In this document: positions 44,890 through 54,226 of the stretch, in pieces
Numbering within the stretch: the stretch's first letter is position 1
Layout of the letters: every line of letters starts with the position of its first letter
Assembly: GCF_902762735.1 (NCBI RefSeq)
Contig: NZ_CACWPP010000004.1
Coordinates: forward strand, 1-64,000
Length of the DNA stretch: 64,000 nt
Origin: an uncultured Ruminococcus sp.
GTDB lineage: Bacteria > Bacillota > Clostridia > Oscillospirales > Ruminococcaceae
Reading direction: 5' to 3'
Translations under genes and position numbers: made by a program
The notes under the pieces: generated by a model
Database searches by the model: none
What the model was told of the DNA's origin: nothing
Seen by the model: the letters and a program-made list of their open reading frames with translations, nothing else

Positions 44890-44904
44890 GATAAGGGATA
44901 TTTT

Positions 44905-45975
44905 ATGACAAAAAAGAGAGTTCTTGCTGCCATGAGCGGCGGCGTTGACAGTTCGGCAGCGGTCAAGCTGCTGCTTGATAAGGGTTATGAAGTTGCGGGT
45001 GCAACTATGCACCTCTATAATAATGAAGATATAGGCATCAGGGAAAAAACCTGCTGTTCGCTGAATGATGTTGAGGACGCAAGGCTTGTCGCTTTGAAGC
45101 TGGGCATTGATTTTCATGTTTTCAACTTCTCCGATGAATTTAAAATGCGTGTCATGGACGACTTTGTGAATACTTATCTGAGCGGAGGCACACCCAATCC
45201 CTGTATCGAGTGCAACAAGCACCTGAAATTCGGCAGATTTCTTGAACGCGCCGAACTGCTGGGTTTTGATTATATCGCCACAGGGCATTATGTGACTTCT
45301 CATTATGATGAAGCGAGCGGGCGATGGCTGTTAAAGCGCTCGGCTGACCGCGCAAAAGACCAGAGTTATGTGCTTTACGGAATGACACAGCATCAGCTGG
45401 CGCACACTATATTCCCTGTGGGTGATATGAACAAGACAGATATACGCGCCCTTGCTGAGGAAAATGGTCTGATAAATGCGCATAAGCGCGATTCGCAGGA
45501 TATATGTTTTATCCCCGACGGTGACTATGCTAAATTCATAACCGAAGCCGCAGGTGAACAGCCTGCGGGTGACATAGTGCTTTCAGACGGCACAGTGCTT
45601 GGCACGCACAGGGGACTTATACATTACACGGTCGGTCAGCGGCGCGGTGTGGGCGTGTCATACAGCGAACCGCTTTTTGTCACAGCAAAAGACATGGTAC
45701 AGAACAAGCTGATAATGGGTACTGCTGAACAACTCTGCTCAAAAACGCTGACGGCGGGCGAGGTGAATTTCATCACCGTTGATAAGCTGACTTCACCGCT
45801 GAAATGCACCGCCCAGACCCGCTACCACCAGCAGGACGTTCCCTGTACTGTATTCCAGACAGATGAAAACACTGTCAAAGTAGAATTTGATAAACCTCAC
45901 AAGGCGATCTCAAAGGGGCAGGCAGTTGTATTCTATGACGGCGAATACGTTGTCGGCGGCGGCAAGATATTGTAA
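44905..45975 (+). CDS. mnmA: tRNA-specific 2-thiouridylase MnmA
   Basis: 356 residues from MTKKRVLAAMSGGVDSSAAVKLLL; codons upstream of this ATG are translated repeat sequence and should not be counted. The PP-loop SGGVDSS binds ATP, and the catalytic cysteines are in GTPNPCIECN and the later SQDICFIPDGDY. MnmA thiolates U34 of Lys, Glu and Gln tRNAs. AAGGGA gives the ribosome binding site. Upstream cysteine desulfurase is the likely sulfur donor. Confidence 0.97.
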   Translation: MTKKRVLAAMSGGVDSSAAVKLLLDKGYEVAGATMHLYNNEDIGIREKTCCSLNDVEDARLVALKLGIDFHVFNFSDEFKMRVMDDFVNTYLSGGTPNPCIECNKHLKFGRFLERAELLGFDYIATGHYVTSHYDEASGRWLLKRSADRAKDQSYVLYGMTQHQLAHTIFPVGDMNKTDIRALAEENGLINAHKRDSQDICFIPDGDYAKFITEAAGEQPAGDIVLSDGTVLGTHRGLIHYTVGQRRGVGVSYSEPLFVTAKDMVQNKLIMGTAEQLCSKTLTAGEVNFITVDKLTSPLKCTAQTRYHQQDVPCTVFQTDENTVKVEFDKPHKAISKGQAVVFYDGEYVVGGGKIL

Positions 45976-45980
45976 AAACA

Positions 45981-46012
45981 AAAACGGACAGCCCGCAAGC
46001 TGTCCGTTTTTG
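45981..46012. terminator. Bidirectional terminator between mnmA and trpA
   Basis: AAAACGGACAGC pairs with GCTGTCCGTTTT, with A and T runs on the two sides, so it serves both convergent units. Confidence 0.9.
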
Positions 46013-46018
46013 TTGTGC

Positions 46019-46810
46019 TTATGAGTCAAGCGCTTCTCTTACGCTCTTTACAAATTCGCCAACAGGCTGAATGCTGTCTTTGCCATACTTTTCGACAATA
46101 TTCACGATAGCCGAACCGATGATACAGCCGTCGCAGTAGGAAGCCATTTTCTTAGCCTGTTCGCCGTTCGATATGCCGAAACCGATGCAGGCGGGGCAGT
46201 AATTGCCCTCTTTGAGAGGTGCGAGCAGTTCATCAAAGTCAGTGCTTATCTCGCTTCTTGTGCCTGTAACGCCCAGCGAAGAAACGATGTAGAGAAATCC
46301 CTTTGATTCCTCAGCTATCATCTTCACACGCTCTTTTGAAGTAGGTGCTACAAGATAAATGCTCCTGACACCTGTTTTTTCTGCGTATTCCTTGACTTCG
46401 TCGCGCTCTTCAAAAGGCATATCGGGAATAATAACGCCGTCTATCTGCACCTTTTTGCAGTTGTCAAAGAATTTCTCCGTACCGTAGCGGAACACTGTGT
46501 TTATGTACATCATCAGAAGTATCGGCTTATCTGTGGTATCACGCAGACGGCTGACCATTTCAAATATCTGGTCGAGGTTAGTTTTGTGTTTCAGAGCTCT
46601 CAGCGATGCCCTCTGAATAGTGCCGCCCTCAGCTATCGGGTCGGAGAATGGCACACCTATCTCAACGAGGTCAGCGCCGCTGTCAAACATTTCCGTAACA
46701 AGATTTTCAGTCGTTGCAAGGTCGGGGTCACCTGCTGTAACGAAAGTAACAAGCGCCTTTCTGCCCTCTGCTTTAAGTGCTTCAAAGCACGCATCTATCC
46801 TATTTTTCAT
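46019..46810 (-). CDS. trpA: Tryptophan synthase alpha chain
   Basis: 263 residues. [40 protein letters not shown] holds the catalytic Glu and Asp pair, and the phosphate-binding [10 protein letters not shown] segment is present. It splits indole-glycerol phosphate into indole and glyceraldehyde 3-phosphate and passes indole to TrpB. Last gene of the trp operon; its start overlaps the end of trpB. Confidence 0.97.
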   Translation of the reverse strand: MKNRIDACFEALKAEGRKALVTFVTAGDPDLATTENLVTEMFDSGADLVEIGVPFSDPIAEGGTIQRASLRALKHKTNLDQIFEMVSRLRDTTDKPILLMMYINTVFRYGTEKFFDNCKKVQIDGVIIPDMPFEERDEVKEYAEKTGVRSIYLVAPTSKERVKMIAEESKGFLYIVSSLGVTGTRSEISTDFDELLAPLKEGNYCPACIGFGISNGEQAKKMASYCDGCIIGSAIVNIVEKYGKDSIQPVGEFVKSVREALDS

Positions 46811-47990
46811 CTAACTCAACTCCTCTGTATCTTGCTATCGAATAAACGTCCTTGTCGCCTCTGCCAGAAAGGTTTATAACAACGATCTGGTCTTTATCCA
46901 TTTCGGGGATCATCCTCATCGCCGCTGCGACTGCATGTGCTGACTCGATGGCAGGAATTATGCCTTCGGTCTTTGAGAGATACTCAAACGCATTTACCGC
47001 TTCTTCGTCGGTTATGCTGTAATAATCAGCCCTGCCGATCGAATGGAGATAAGCATGTTCGGGACCTATACCCGGATAGTCAAGACCTGCCGAGATAGAA
47101 TAAACTTCATCTATCTGACCATACTCGTTCTGTAAGAACAGTGACTTCATACCATGAAAGATGCCCAAGTCGCCCATAGCGACCGTTGCCGCATGGTCGG
47201 GTGTGTCGATGCCTCTGCCTGCGGCTTCCGCACCGATAAGACGAACTTCCTTGTTTTCGATGAAGTCATAGAAAGCGCCCATTGCGTTGGAACCGCCGCC
47301 CACACATGCAACGACTGCATCGGGAAGTTTGCCCTCGCGCTCCATCAGCTGAGCTTTTATCTCTTCGCCGATTATCTTCTGGAAATCGCGTACCATTGTG
47401 GGGTAGGGGTGAGGTCCCATAACAGAACCTATGCAGTAGAAAGTGGTGTCTATATTTGAGCACCAGTCGCGGAAAGCCTCGTTTATAGCATCTTTCAGAG
47501 TAGCTGTTCCGCTGTTTACGCCTGTGACTTTAGCGCCCAGCAAATTCATTCTGTAAACGTTCAGCGACTGTCTTTCCATGTCGGTAGAACCCATGTAGAC
47601 TTCACATTCAAGCCCCATCAGTGCGCATACTGTGGCAGTAGCAACACCATGCTGACCCGCGCCTGTTTCAGCTATTATACGCTTTTTTCCCATCTTCTTT
47701 GCCAGCAAAAGCTGACCCAGCACGTTGTTTATCTTGTGTGCGCCGGTGTGGTTGAGATCTTCGCGCTTGATGTATACCTTTGCGCCGCCCAGATCTTTGG
47801 TCATCTTCTCAGCATAATACAGCATCGAAGGTCTGTTGGCATAATCGCGGTAAAGCTCTGCAAGTTCAGCTTTGAACTGCGGGTCGTCCTTGTATTTATC
47901 GTAAGCCGCTTCCAGTTCATGGACAGCAGTCATAACGGTCTCGGGGATATACTGTCCGCCGAAATCACCGAAACGTCCTATCTTGCTCAT
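46800..47990 (-). CDS. trpB: Tryptophan synthase beta chain
   Basis: 396 residues, canonical TrpB1: [14 protein letters not shown], the PLP lysine in [13 protein letters not shown], and the phosphate loop VGGGSNAMG. It joins indole with serine. It overlaps the chorismate mutase stop by ATGA at 47987-47990 and trpA at its end, so the genes are coupled. Confidence 0.98.
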   Translation of the reverse strand: MSKIGRFGDFGGQYIPETVMTAVHELEAAYDKYKDDPQFKAELAELYRDYANRPSMLYYAEKMTKDLGGAKVYIKREDLNHTGAHKINNVLGQLLLAKKMGKKRIIAETGAGQHGVATATVCALMGLECEVYMGSTDMERQSLNVYRMNLLGAKVTGVNSGTATLKDAINEAFRDWCSNIDTTFYCIGSVMGPHPYPTMVRDFQKIIGEEIKAQLMEREGKLPDAVVACVGGGSNAMGAFYDFIENKEVRLIGAEAAGRGIDTPDHAATVAMGDLGIFHGMKSLFLQNEYGQIDEVYSISAGLDYPGIGPEHAYLHSIGRADYYSITDEEAVNAFEYLSKTEGIIPAIESAHAVAAAMRMIPEMDKDQIVVINLSGRGDKDVYSIARYRGVELDEK

Positions 47991-48289
47991 TCTATTTCCT
48001 TCTTTCCGTTAAATTCATTCATCTCAGCGTTTATAAAACCATCTATCATCGTGCGGAAAACAGCCTCTGCAATGTTAACATCTGCCCCTGAGGCAGCGGC
48101 TTCCGCCCTGACTTTTTCAATTACCTGTGCCACCCTGTCAGGCGCTTTCACATCGTCCATGGTTTTCTTGAATGCTGCCGCCTGCCTGACATATCCGCCC
48201 CGTTCGGCAAGCAGCCTTATCATCTCTCTGTCGATACGGTCTATCTCGTTCCTTACTTCCTGCAGGCTGCCGCATTGCATTATTTTCAT
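47987..48289 (-). CDS. AroQ-type chorismate mutase
   Basis: 100 residues. [31 protein letters not shown] is the first helix of the AroQ class, with the Arg and Lys residues that hold chorismate, followed by [18 protein letters not shown] and a third helix. It turns chorismate into prephenate, the branch to phenylalanine and tyrosine, in competition with TrpE. The ATG at 48289 is preferred over the GTG at 48298 for its AGGTG spacing. Its place in the trp operon, where trpF would be expected, is unusual. Confidence 0.9.
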   Translation of the reverse strand: MKIMQCGSLQEVRNEIDRIDREMIRLLAERGGYVRQAAAFKKTMDDVKAPDRVAQVIEKVRAEAAASGADVNIAEAVFRTMIDGFINAEMNEFNGKKEIE

Positions 48290-48290
48290 A

Positions 48291-49079
48291 TCATACACCT
48301 GCTCTCAGCTCGTGCAGCTTATCTGTTATGCTTTCGCTCCTCATAAGCGTTTCACCGATAAGCACTGCATCAGCCCCAAGACTGCGAACCATTTTCATGT
48401 CGTCATTGGTCTTTATGCCGCTTTCTGAAACGAAGACTGCGCCGTCGGGAGCATAAGGCTTTAGCTTCTGCACTGTGTCAAGGCTGACCTCAAAGGTCTT
48501 TAAATTGCGGTTGTTCACACCGATGACCATTCCCTCACGGTCGAGAGCATACTCCTGCATCTCTTCAACGGTGTGCATCTCACCCAGCACACTCAGCCCC
48601 AGAGTTTCAGCCAGCTTATATAGCCTTTCAAAGTCAGGCAGTTCAAGCACCGCCGCTATCAGCAGCACAGCGTCCGCACCGAGAGCCGCCGCCTCGAATA
48701 TCTGGTATTCATCGAAGATGAAATCCTTACGCAGTATCGGTATGCTGACCGCCTTGCGTATATCTGCAAGATACTGCGAACTGCCCTGAAAATAATGCTC
48801 TTCCGTCAGGCAGCTTATGGCATTTGCGCCTGCGGCTTCGTATTCCTTTGCGAAATCAACAGGGCGAAAGTCCTCGCGTATCAGTCCCTTTGAGGGTGAA
48901 GCCTTCTTCACCTCGCAGATACACGACAGCGTATCTTTTTTGAGTGCTTTTGCCAGCGAAAGGGGAGTGCGCTCCGTCAGCTGTATCTCAGCCCTGCGGC
49001 GCATTTTGCTGAGCGGGCATTTCTCCTGCTCTCGTTTAAGCTGTATCCTGCGCTGTGCAACTATATCATCTAATATCAT
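48291..49079 (-). CDS. trpC: Indole-3-glycerol phosphate synthase
   Basis: 262 residues, a single-domain TrpC with no fused TrpF. CEVKKASPSKGLIREDF, the catalytic Lys in PILRKDFIFDEYQI, and GVNNRNLKTFEVSLDT are all present. AGAGGTT precedes the ATG; it is four bases after trpGD. Confidence 0.97.
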   Translation of the reverse strand: MILDDIVAQRRIQLKREQEKCPLSKMRRRAEIQLTERTPLSLAKALKKDTLSCICEVKKASPSKGLIREDFRPVDFAKEYEAAGANAISCLTEEHYFQGSSQYLADIRKAVSIPILRKDFIFDEYQIFEAAALGADAVLLIAAVLELPDFERLYKLAETLGLSVLGEMHTVEEMQEYALDREGMVIGVNNRNLKTFEVSLDTVQKLKPYAPDGAVFVSESGIKTNDDMKMVRSLGADAVLIGETLMRSESITDKLHELRAGV

Positions 49080-49083
49080 GGCA

Positions 49084-50718
49084 TCAACCTCTGTTCGTGA
49101 ACTCTATCAGCTTGTTCAGCTGTTCAAGTGCCGCACCGCTGTCGATGGCTTCGCGGGCAAGTCTTACGCCTGCCTCGATGTTGTCAGCCTTGCCGCAGAC
49201 ATACAGCGCCGCACCTGCGTTGAAGAGAACTATGTCGCGCTTCGCACCCTGTATCTCGCCGTTAAGTATGCCGAGAGTAATTGCGGCATTTTCCAGTGCA
49301 TCGCCGCCGACTATATCTTTCTTCTTCGCGGTGGTAAGACCTACATCTTCGGGTGTGAGGGTGAATTTGTATATCTCACCGTTGTTTATCTCGGCGATCA
49401 TTGTCGGAGCTGAGATAGAGATCTCGTCCAGACCGTCAGTGCCGTAAACCACCAGCGAATGCTTTACGCCGAGATTTTTCAGAACATTTGCAACTATGTC
49501 TATCAGTCTTTCCTCGTACACACCTATCACATTATACTCTGCATTTGCAGGATTTGCAAGAGGTCCGAGTATATTGAAAACAGTTCTTATACCGCTCTGC
49601 GCTCTTACAGGGCCAACAAAGCGCATCGCTTTGTGGTAACTCTGTGCAAACAGGAAGCATACGCCAACTTCGTCGATGCAGGCGGCGGCTTTTTCGGGAG
49701 TAGAAGCTATCTTCACGCCCAGTGCTTCGAGAACATCAGCCGCACCGCTTCTGGAGGAAACGCTTCTGTTTCCGTGTTTTGCAACAGCCTGACCGACAGC
49801 AGATATAACAAATGAAGATGTGGTCGAAATATTGAAGCTCTTAGCCATATCTCCGCCTGTACCGACTATTTCAAGCACTTCACTGTTGTGCGGTACTCTC
49901 GCCATCTTATCGCGCATGCCCTCAGCACAGCCTGTTATCTCGTCGATAGTTTCAACGTTCATTCTCATCGCTGTCAGGAGCGCGGCTGTCTGTGCATTGG
50001 TCGCTCTGTCGCCCATGATTATATCAATTGCATTGCGTGCTTCCTCGCGCGTGAGGTGCTGACCGTCTACCACTTTGGCGATGTAAGGTTTCAGCTCGGT
50101 GCGTTCGGCATCGGGGATAACATTTATCTCAGCTGATGCAGTGTCTATGCCTGCCATTCTCAGGAAGTTTGCCAGTATAACAGAACCGTATTCGGTGAGA
50201 ATGCTTTCGGGGTGGAACTGAAGTCCGTAAGTCATATGTTCCTTGTGTTTCAGTGCCATTATCTGACCCTTATCGTCTGTGCCTATTATTTCAAGGCAGT
50301 CGGGCAGAGTTTCTTTCTCAGCTATCAGAGAATGGTATCTCGCCGCAGATATTTTGTTTTTCAGTCCTTTGAAGATGGGCTGTGTGTTGTCGATGTCAAT
50401 ATCGGTCTGTTTGCCGTGAAGCTGTTCTGCGGCGTGTATTATCCTTCCGCCGAAAGCCTCTGCTATCGACTGATGACCGAGACATACGCCAAGTATCGGT
50501 ATCTTTCCGCTGAAAGCTGTTATCGCCTCCACCGAGATTCCTGCATCTTTAGGATAGCACGGACCCGGCGATATTACCAGCGCCTGCGGGCTGAGCTTTT
50601 CGATCTCGTCAATGGTTATCTCATCGTTTCGTACCACCCTTATATCGGGGTTAAGCACACCGATCGCCTGATAAAGGTTATATGTGAAGCTGTCGTAATT
50701 ATCTATAAGAAGTATCAT
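49084..50718 (-). CDS. trpGD: Fused anthranilate synthase glutaminase and anthranilate phosphoribosyltransferase (TrpGD)
   Basis: 544 residues from the ATG at 50718, which has GGGGAGGAAAG; the open frame extends further upstream into trpE but that part is not coding. Residues 1-190 are TrpG: LLIDNYDSFTYNLYQ, catalytic Cys in LGVCLGHQS and the His-Glu pair in LQFHPESI. A linker near 190-205 joins to TrpD (about 205-544): VEIVGTGGDMAKSFNIST and KHGNRSVSS. It supplies ammonia to TrpE and then adds phosphoribose to anthranilate. The fusion is like that of enterobacteria but occurs sporadically in Clostridia. Confidence 0.95.
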   Translation of the reverse strand: MILLIDNYDSFTYNLYQAIGVLNPDIRVVRNDEITIDEIEKLSPQALVISPGPCYPKDAGISVEAITAFSGKIPILGVCLGHQSIAEAFGGRIIHAAEQLHGKQTDIDIDNTQPIFKGLKNKISAARYHSLIAEKETLPDCLEIIGTDDKGQIMALKHKEHMTYGLQFHPESILTEYGSVILANFLRMAGIDTASAEINVIPDAERTELKPYIAKVVDGQHLTREEARNAIDIIMGDRATNAQTAALLTAMRMNVETIDEITGCAEGMRDKMARVPHNSEVLEIVGTGGDMAKSFNISTTSSFVISAVGQAVAKHGNRSVSSRSGAADVLEALGVKIASTPEKAAACIDEVGVCFLFAQSYHKAMRFVGPVRAQSGIRTVFNILGPLANPANAEYNVIGVYEERLIDIVANVLKNLGVKHSLVVYGTDGLDEISISAPTMIAEINNGEIYKFTLTPEDVGLTTAKKKDIVGGDALENAAITLGILNGEIQGAKRDIVLFNAGAALYVCGKADNIEAGVRLAREAIDSGAALEQLNKLIEFTNRG

Positions 50719-50737
50719 TATTCTTTCCTCCCCGCTG

Positions 50738-52213
50738 TCAGAGTTTTGCTGCTTCCTTGACTGCATTGATAACAGCCAGCGCCTTGTTGCAGCTTTCCTC
50801 ATACTCATTTTCGGGAACAGAGTCTGCAACGACTCCGCCGCCTGCCTGAACGTAAGCCTTGTCATTCTTGAAAAGCACAGTCCTGATGGCTATGCAGGTA
50901 TCCAGTGAACCGTCAAAGGCAAGATACCCGACTGTTCCGCCGTACAGACACCTTTTGGTAGTTTCCATCTCGTCGATTATCTCCATCGCCCTTACCTTCG
51001 GCGCACCCGAAAGTGTACCAGCGGGCAGGACTGCCATCAGTGCATCAAGGGGTTTCTTGTCAGCTCTCAGCTTGCCCTTGACGTTTGAAACTATGTGCAT
51101 TACTTTTGAATATCTCTCGATCACCATCAGGTCGGTGACTTCGACACTGCCGAACTCGCTGACCTTGCCTATGTCATTTCTGCCAAGATCCACCAGCATA
51201 GTATGCTCGGCACGTTCTTTTGGGTCATTTATGAGCTGATGTTCGTTGGCGAGATCCTCATCGTGAGTTTCACCGCGCTTTATTGTGCCTGCGATAGGTC
51301 TTGTGACAACAGTGCCGTTCTCAACGCTTACCAGCATTTCGGGGGAAGCGCCTGCAAATGCGTAATCGGCATGCTTGAAATAGAACAGATACGGCGAAGG
51401 GTTCGTGCTTCTGAGCATTCTGTAAACATCAAAGCTGTCAGGCGGGTTGTCTATCTCAAAACGCTGAGAGGGAACTATCTGGAAGATGTCACCGTCAGCG
51501 ATATACTCCTTTGCCTTTCTGACATTTGCCATGTACTGCTCTTTCGTTATATTTGACCTGACCTCGAATTCTTCGGGCATGGGCTTTCTCTTTCTTACTT
51601 CGGGCTGATAGCTTTTCAGTGCAACGACTATATCCAGCGCAGTCTGTTCACATGCCGCATATTTTTCATCTATATCATCGCTTGCATTGATGTTCAGTAT
51701 TATTACAGCCTTGTTGCTGAGGTGGTCGTAAGCCACCAGCTTTTCAAACATGAACAGGTCTGCATCGGGCATGTTAAGGTCATCGTGTGGGATATTGGTC
51801 AGCTTCTTCTCGAAATATCTGACCATATCGTAAGCGAAATATCCCATCAGACCGCCTGTCAGCTTGGGGTAGTTGTTAAATCTGGGCGAGCGGTGTTCCT
51901 CTATTATATTTGAGAGGAACTCTATCGGGTCATCGAGCTTCTGAGTGACAGGCGCTTTGCCTGCCTGCCTGATGGTCATAACATGATCGCGCAGTTCATA
52001 TTCTGCCTTAGGGTCAATGCCAACATAGGAATAGCGTCCCCACTTGTCTTTGTTGTCCACCGATTCAAGTATGAAGCAGTCTTCATACAGTTCGTGCAGG
52101 CAGTTGAACAGCTGGATAGGCGTGTAGTTGTCCATCAGCAGTTCGTAGAATACAGGGACGGTCTTGTAATCGTTCAGATGTTTTCTGACATCTTCAAGTT
52201 TTGGATACAGCAT
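50738..52213 (-). CDS. trpE: Anthranilate synthase component I
   Basis: 491 residues with the N-terminal TrpE regulatory part and the chorismate-binding domain: FQIVPSQRFE, GASPEMLV, RPIAGTIKRG, ERAEHTMLVDLGRNDIGKV and GTLSGAPKVRAMEII. It makes anthranilate with TrpG. GAGGAGG precedes the ATG. It is the first gene of the trp operon, after the T-box leader. Confidence 0.97.
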   Translation of the reverse strand: MLYPKLEDVRKHLNDYKTVPVFYELLMDNYTPIQLFNCLHELYEDCFILESVDNKDKWGRYSYVGIDPKAEYELRDHVMTIRQAGKAPVTQKLDDPIEFLSNIIEEHRSPRFNNYPKLTGGLMGYFAYDMVRYFEKKLTNIPHDDLNMPDADLFMFEKLVAYDHLSNKAVIILNINASDDIDEKYAACEQTALDIVVALKSYQPEVRKRKPMPEEFEVRSNITKEQYMANVRKAKEYIADGDIFQIVPSQRFEIDNPPDSFDVYRMLRSTNPSPYLFYFKHADYAFAGASPEMLVSVENGTVVTRPIAGTIKRGETHDEDLANEHQLINDPKERAEHTMLVDLGRNDIGKVSEFGSVEVTDLMVIERYSKVMHIVSNVKGKLRADKKPLDALMAVLPAGTLSGAPKVRAMEIIDEMETTKRCLYGGTVGYLAFDGSLDTCIAIRTVLFKNDKAYVQAGGGVVADSVPENEYEESCNKALAVINAVKEAAKL

Positions 52214-52257
52214 AATGTTTTCCTCCTCGGATCTTTATCCCTAAGCAAAAACGGCAA

Positions 52258-52562
52258 TAAAAAAGTCCTATCAACCCATGATCTTAAAGATCATGGGACG
52301 ATAGGACCGTGGTGCCACCCATTTTCCCGACATAAAAAGTCGGCTCACTAAGGTACGCACTATCAGGCATAAGCCGTCAAGATCAATACCCCTCCGCACT
52401 AACGTAGGGAACACGGCGGGAGATACTCGTAAAAACTTTCGCTCCGCTCCTCACAAATCCATTCACTATATGCCCTCGTACTGTCTCACACCACCCGACA
52501 GCTCTCTGAAACTACCTCATACAGCTACTTACTTTTGCTCACAGGATTTCTCATATCAAATT
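52258..52562 (-). promoter_or_regulatory. Tryptophan T-box riboswitch
   Basis: On the minus strand the conserved T-box sequence GGGTGGCACCACGG (52307-52320) is followed by a long terminator: GTCCTATCGTCCCATGATC pairs with GATCATGGGTTGATAGGAC and six T follow (52258-52307). The competing antiterminator uses the T-box. Upstream, stem I includes AGAGAGCTGTCGGGTGGTGTG and the specifier context GTGAATGGATTTG. TGG there (52459-52461) is a tryptophan codon, matching the genes below it. Uncharged tRNA-Trp should permit read-through. Confidence 0.93.
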
Positions 52563-52573
52563 TTCTGTTTTGC

Positions 52574-52602
52574 ATTATATTACATTTTTCCGTTTTTGTC
52601 AA
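52574..52602 (-). promoter_or_regulatory. Promoter of the trp operon
   Basis: Minus strand TTGACA, 17 bases, TATAAT, immediately before the T-box leader. Confidence 0.9.
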
Positions 52603-52701
52603 TAGGTTTTTATATCCAATTTTGTTAACTTTTTATGAACTCAAACAACCGTGCGCAAATACCCCTGTTATAAACAAAGCTGAAAAATATTTCGCAAGCC
52701 C

Positions 52702-52730
52702 TTGCAATTATGTGAAAAGTGAGGTATAAT
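52702..52730 (+). promoter_or_regulatory. Promoter of the AI-2E-type transporter gene
   Basis: TTGCAA, 17 bases, TATAAT, about 30 bases before the start codon. Confidence 0.8.
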
Positions 52731-52762
52731 ATAAGATATATTACTTGCAGAAAGGAAATACC

Positions 52763-54085
52763 ATGAGATTTTATGCTAATAAAAAATATCAGACAATAGC
52801 GATATACGCTGCTGCTGTTATTGCTGTCAATGTTCTGCTGGTGCTGGCGCTTTTTAATTTCAGTGAGATATTTGACAGCATCAAGAACTTCTTTACAGTG
52901 ATCGAACCTGTCACGTGGGGACTTGTGATAGCATTTCTGACCAACCCCATCATGGAAAAGACAAGTGCGCTTCTGCGTAAGCTGTATAAAACGGATGAAC
53001 AGCGTGCAAAGCGAAAAGGGTTCATAAAGATCATATCCGTTATAATCACCGAACTGCTTTTTCTTGGCGTTATGACAGGCATTGTCGCAATAGTTGTACC
53101 TGAACTTATCAAATCCGTTATGGAGATCTTTGACAATACGGGTTCGATAGTTGCAGGTGTTCAGAAATGGATAAACAAGTTCCTGAGAAATTACCCCGCC
53201 CTTGAACAGGCGGCTACCAAATGGCTGAGTGATTTCAACACCGACCTCGGAACTATCTATGATAATCTAAAGCCCATGCTTGAAAATATCCTGACCGGTG
53301 CGTGGGGCGTTGTTACCGTTGTAAAGAATTTCCTGCTGGGCTTGATCGTTTCGGTGTATATGCTTTGCAGCAAGGAAAAGCTCCTGGCACAGATAAAAAA
53401 GATCATCATCTCCATCACCAAAAAACGGACCTGCGAGAAGATAATGTCTGCCTGTGCGCAGGCTAACACCGTATTTTCGGGCTTTATCACAGGCAAGATA
53501 ATCGACTCGACCATAATAGGTCTGATATGCTTCATCGGGCTTACCATTATGGGCATGCCTTATGCGACTATGATAAGTGTTCTTATCGGTGTGACGAATA
53601 TAATACCGTTCTTCGGACCGCTGATAGGTGCTATACCTACTTCACTGCTGATACTGCTTATCGACCCCAAAAAGTGCATCATCTTCGTTATCTTCGTGGT
53701 CGTCCTTCAGCAGTTTGACGGCAATATCCTCGGACCTAAGATACTTGGCGACTCTACGGGTCTGCCCGGCTTCTGGGTGCTTATATCGCTGCTGGTGTTC
53801 GGCGGTCTGTTCGGTTTTGTGGGAATGGTCGTAGCAGTTCCGACATCGGCGCTGGCTTACAGTTTCATGCGTTCTTACGTTGAAGATAAACTCAGGAGCA
53901 AGAAACTGCCTGTTTCAACTGATTATTATATGGACGATGTGGCACATCTCTACCGCAAACCGCCCGAACGTACCCCGCTGACGACTGAACAGCTCATGGA
54001 GCTTAACATACCTTCGATAGATGATGCCAATGAGGTATCACCCGAAGAGCAGATCGAAGCGTTAAGGTCTATGGAAAAAGACTGA
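52763..54085 (+). CDS. AI-2E family transporter
   Basis: 440 residues from the ATG at 52763 (GAAAGGAAATACC upstream). Seven or eight helices in the family pattern: paired N-terminal helices, an amphipathic central region, and the C-terminal signature MISVLIGVTNIIPFFGPLIGAIPTSLLILL and QQFDGNILGPKILGDSTGLPGFWVL. The family includes TqsA (export of autoinducer 2) and Na+/H+ antiporters, so the substrate is open. The C-terminal cytoplasmic tail is charged. Confidence 0.9.
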   Translation: MRFYANKKYQTIAIYAAAVIAVNVLLVLALFNFSEIFDSIKNFFTVIEPVTWGLVIAFLTNPIMEKTSALLRKLYKTDEQRAKRKGFIKIISVIITELLFLGVMTGIVAIVVPELIKSVMEIFDNTGSIVAGVQKWINKFLRNYPALEQAATKWLSDFNTDLGTIYDNLKPMLENILTGAWGVVTVVKNFLLGLIVSVYMLCSKEKLLAQIKKIIISITKKRTCEKIMSACAQANTVFSGFITGKIIDSTIIGLICFIGLTIMGMPYATMISVLIGVTNIIPFFGPLIGAIPTSLLILLIDPKKCIIFVIFVVVLQQFDGNILGPKILGDSTGLPGFWVLISLLVFGGLFGFVGMVVAVPTSALAYSFMRSYVEDKLRSKKLPVSTDYYMDDVAHLYRKPPERTPLTTEQLMELNIPSIDDANEVSPEEQIEALRSMEKD

Positions 54086-54098
54086 TAAACTATGATCT

Positions 54099-54131
54099 CC
54101 GCTGCTGCCGAAGATGGCAGCAGCGGTTTTT
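54099..54131 (+). terminator. Terminator of the AI-2E-type gene
   Basis: CCGCTGCTGCC pairs with GGCAGCAGCGG and five T follow. Confidence 0.9.
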
Positions 54132-54161
54132 GACAATTGTATGAAAATTAAAAAAATCGAC

Positions 54162-54190
54162 TTGTAATTTACGGACAAATATGGTATAAT
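54162..54190 (+). promoter_or_regulatory. Promoter of the dehydratase activase operon
   Basis: TTGTAA, 17 bases, TATAAT. Confidence 0.75.
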
Positions 54191-54226
54191 AAAACTAATT
54201 TGTAATTTCTTCGGAGGTTTTTTCAG

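Noticed and set aside
44803..44904. Extra 34 residues at the start of mnmA
   Set aside because: They translate the MITE-like repeat; MnmA proteins begin at the PP-loop region, and a good start with ribosome binding site is at 44905.
50719..50865. 49 additional residues at the start of TrpGD
   Set aside because: They overlap the end of trpE in another frame; TrpG starts at the ATG with GGGGAGG.
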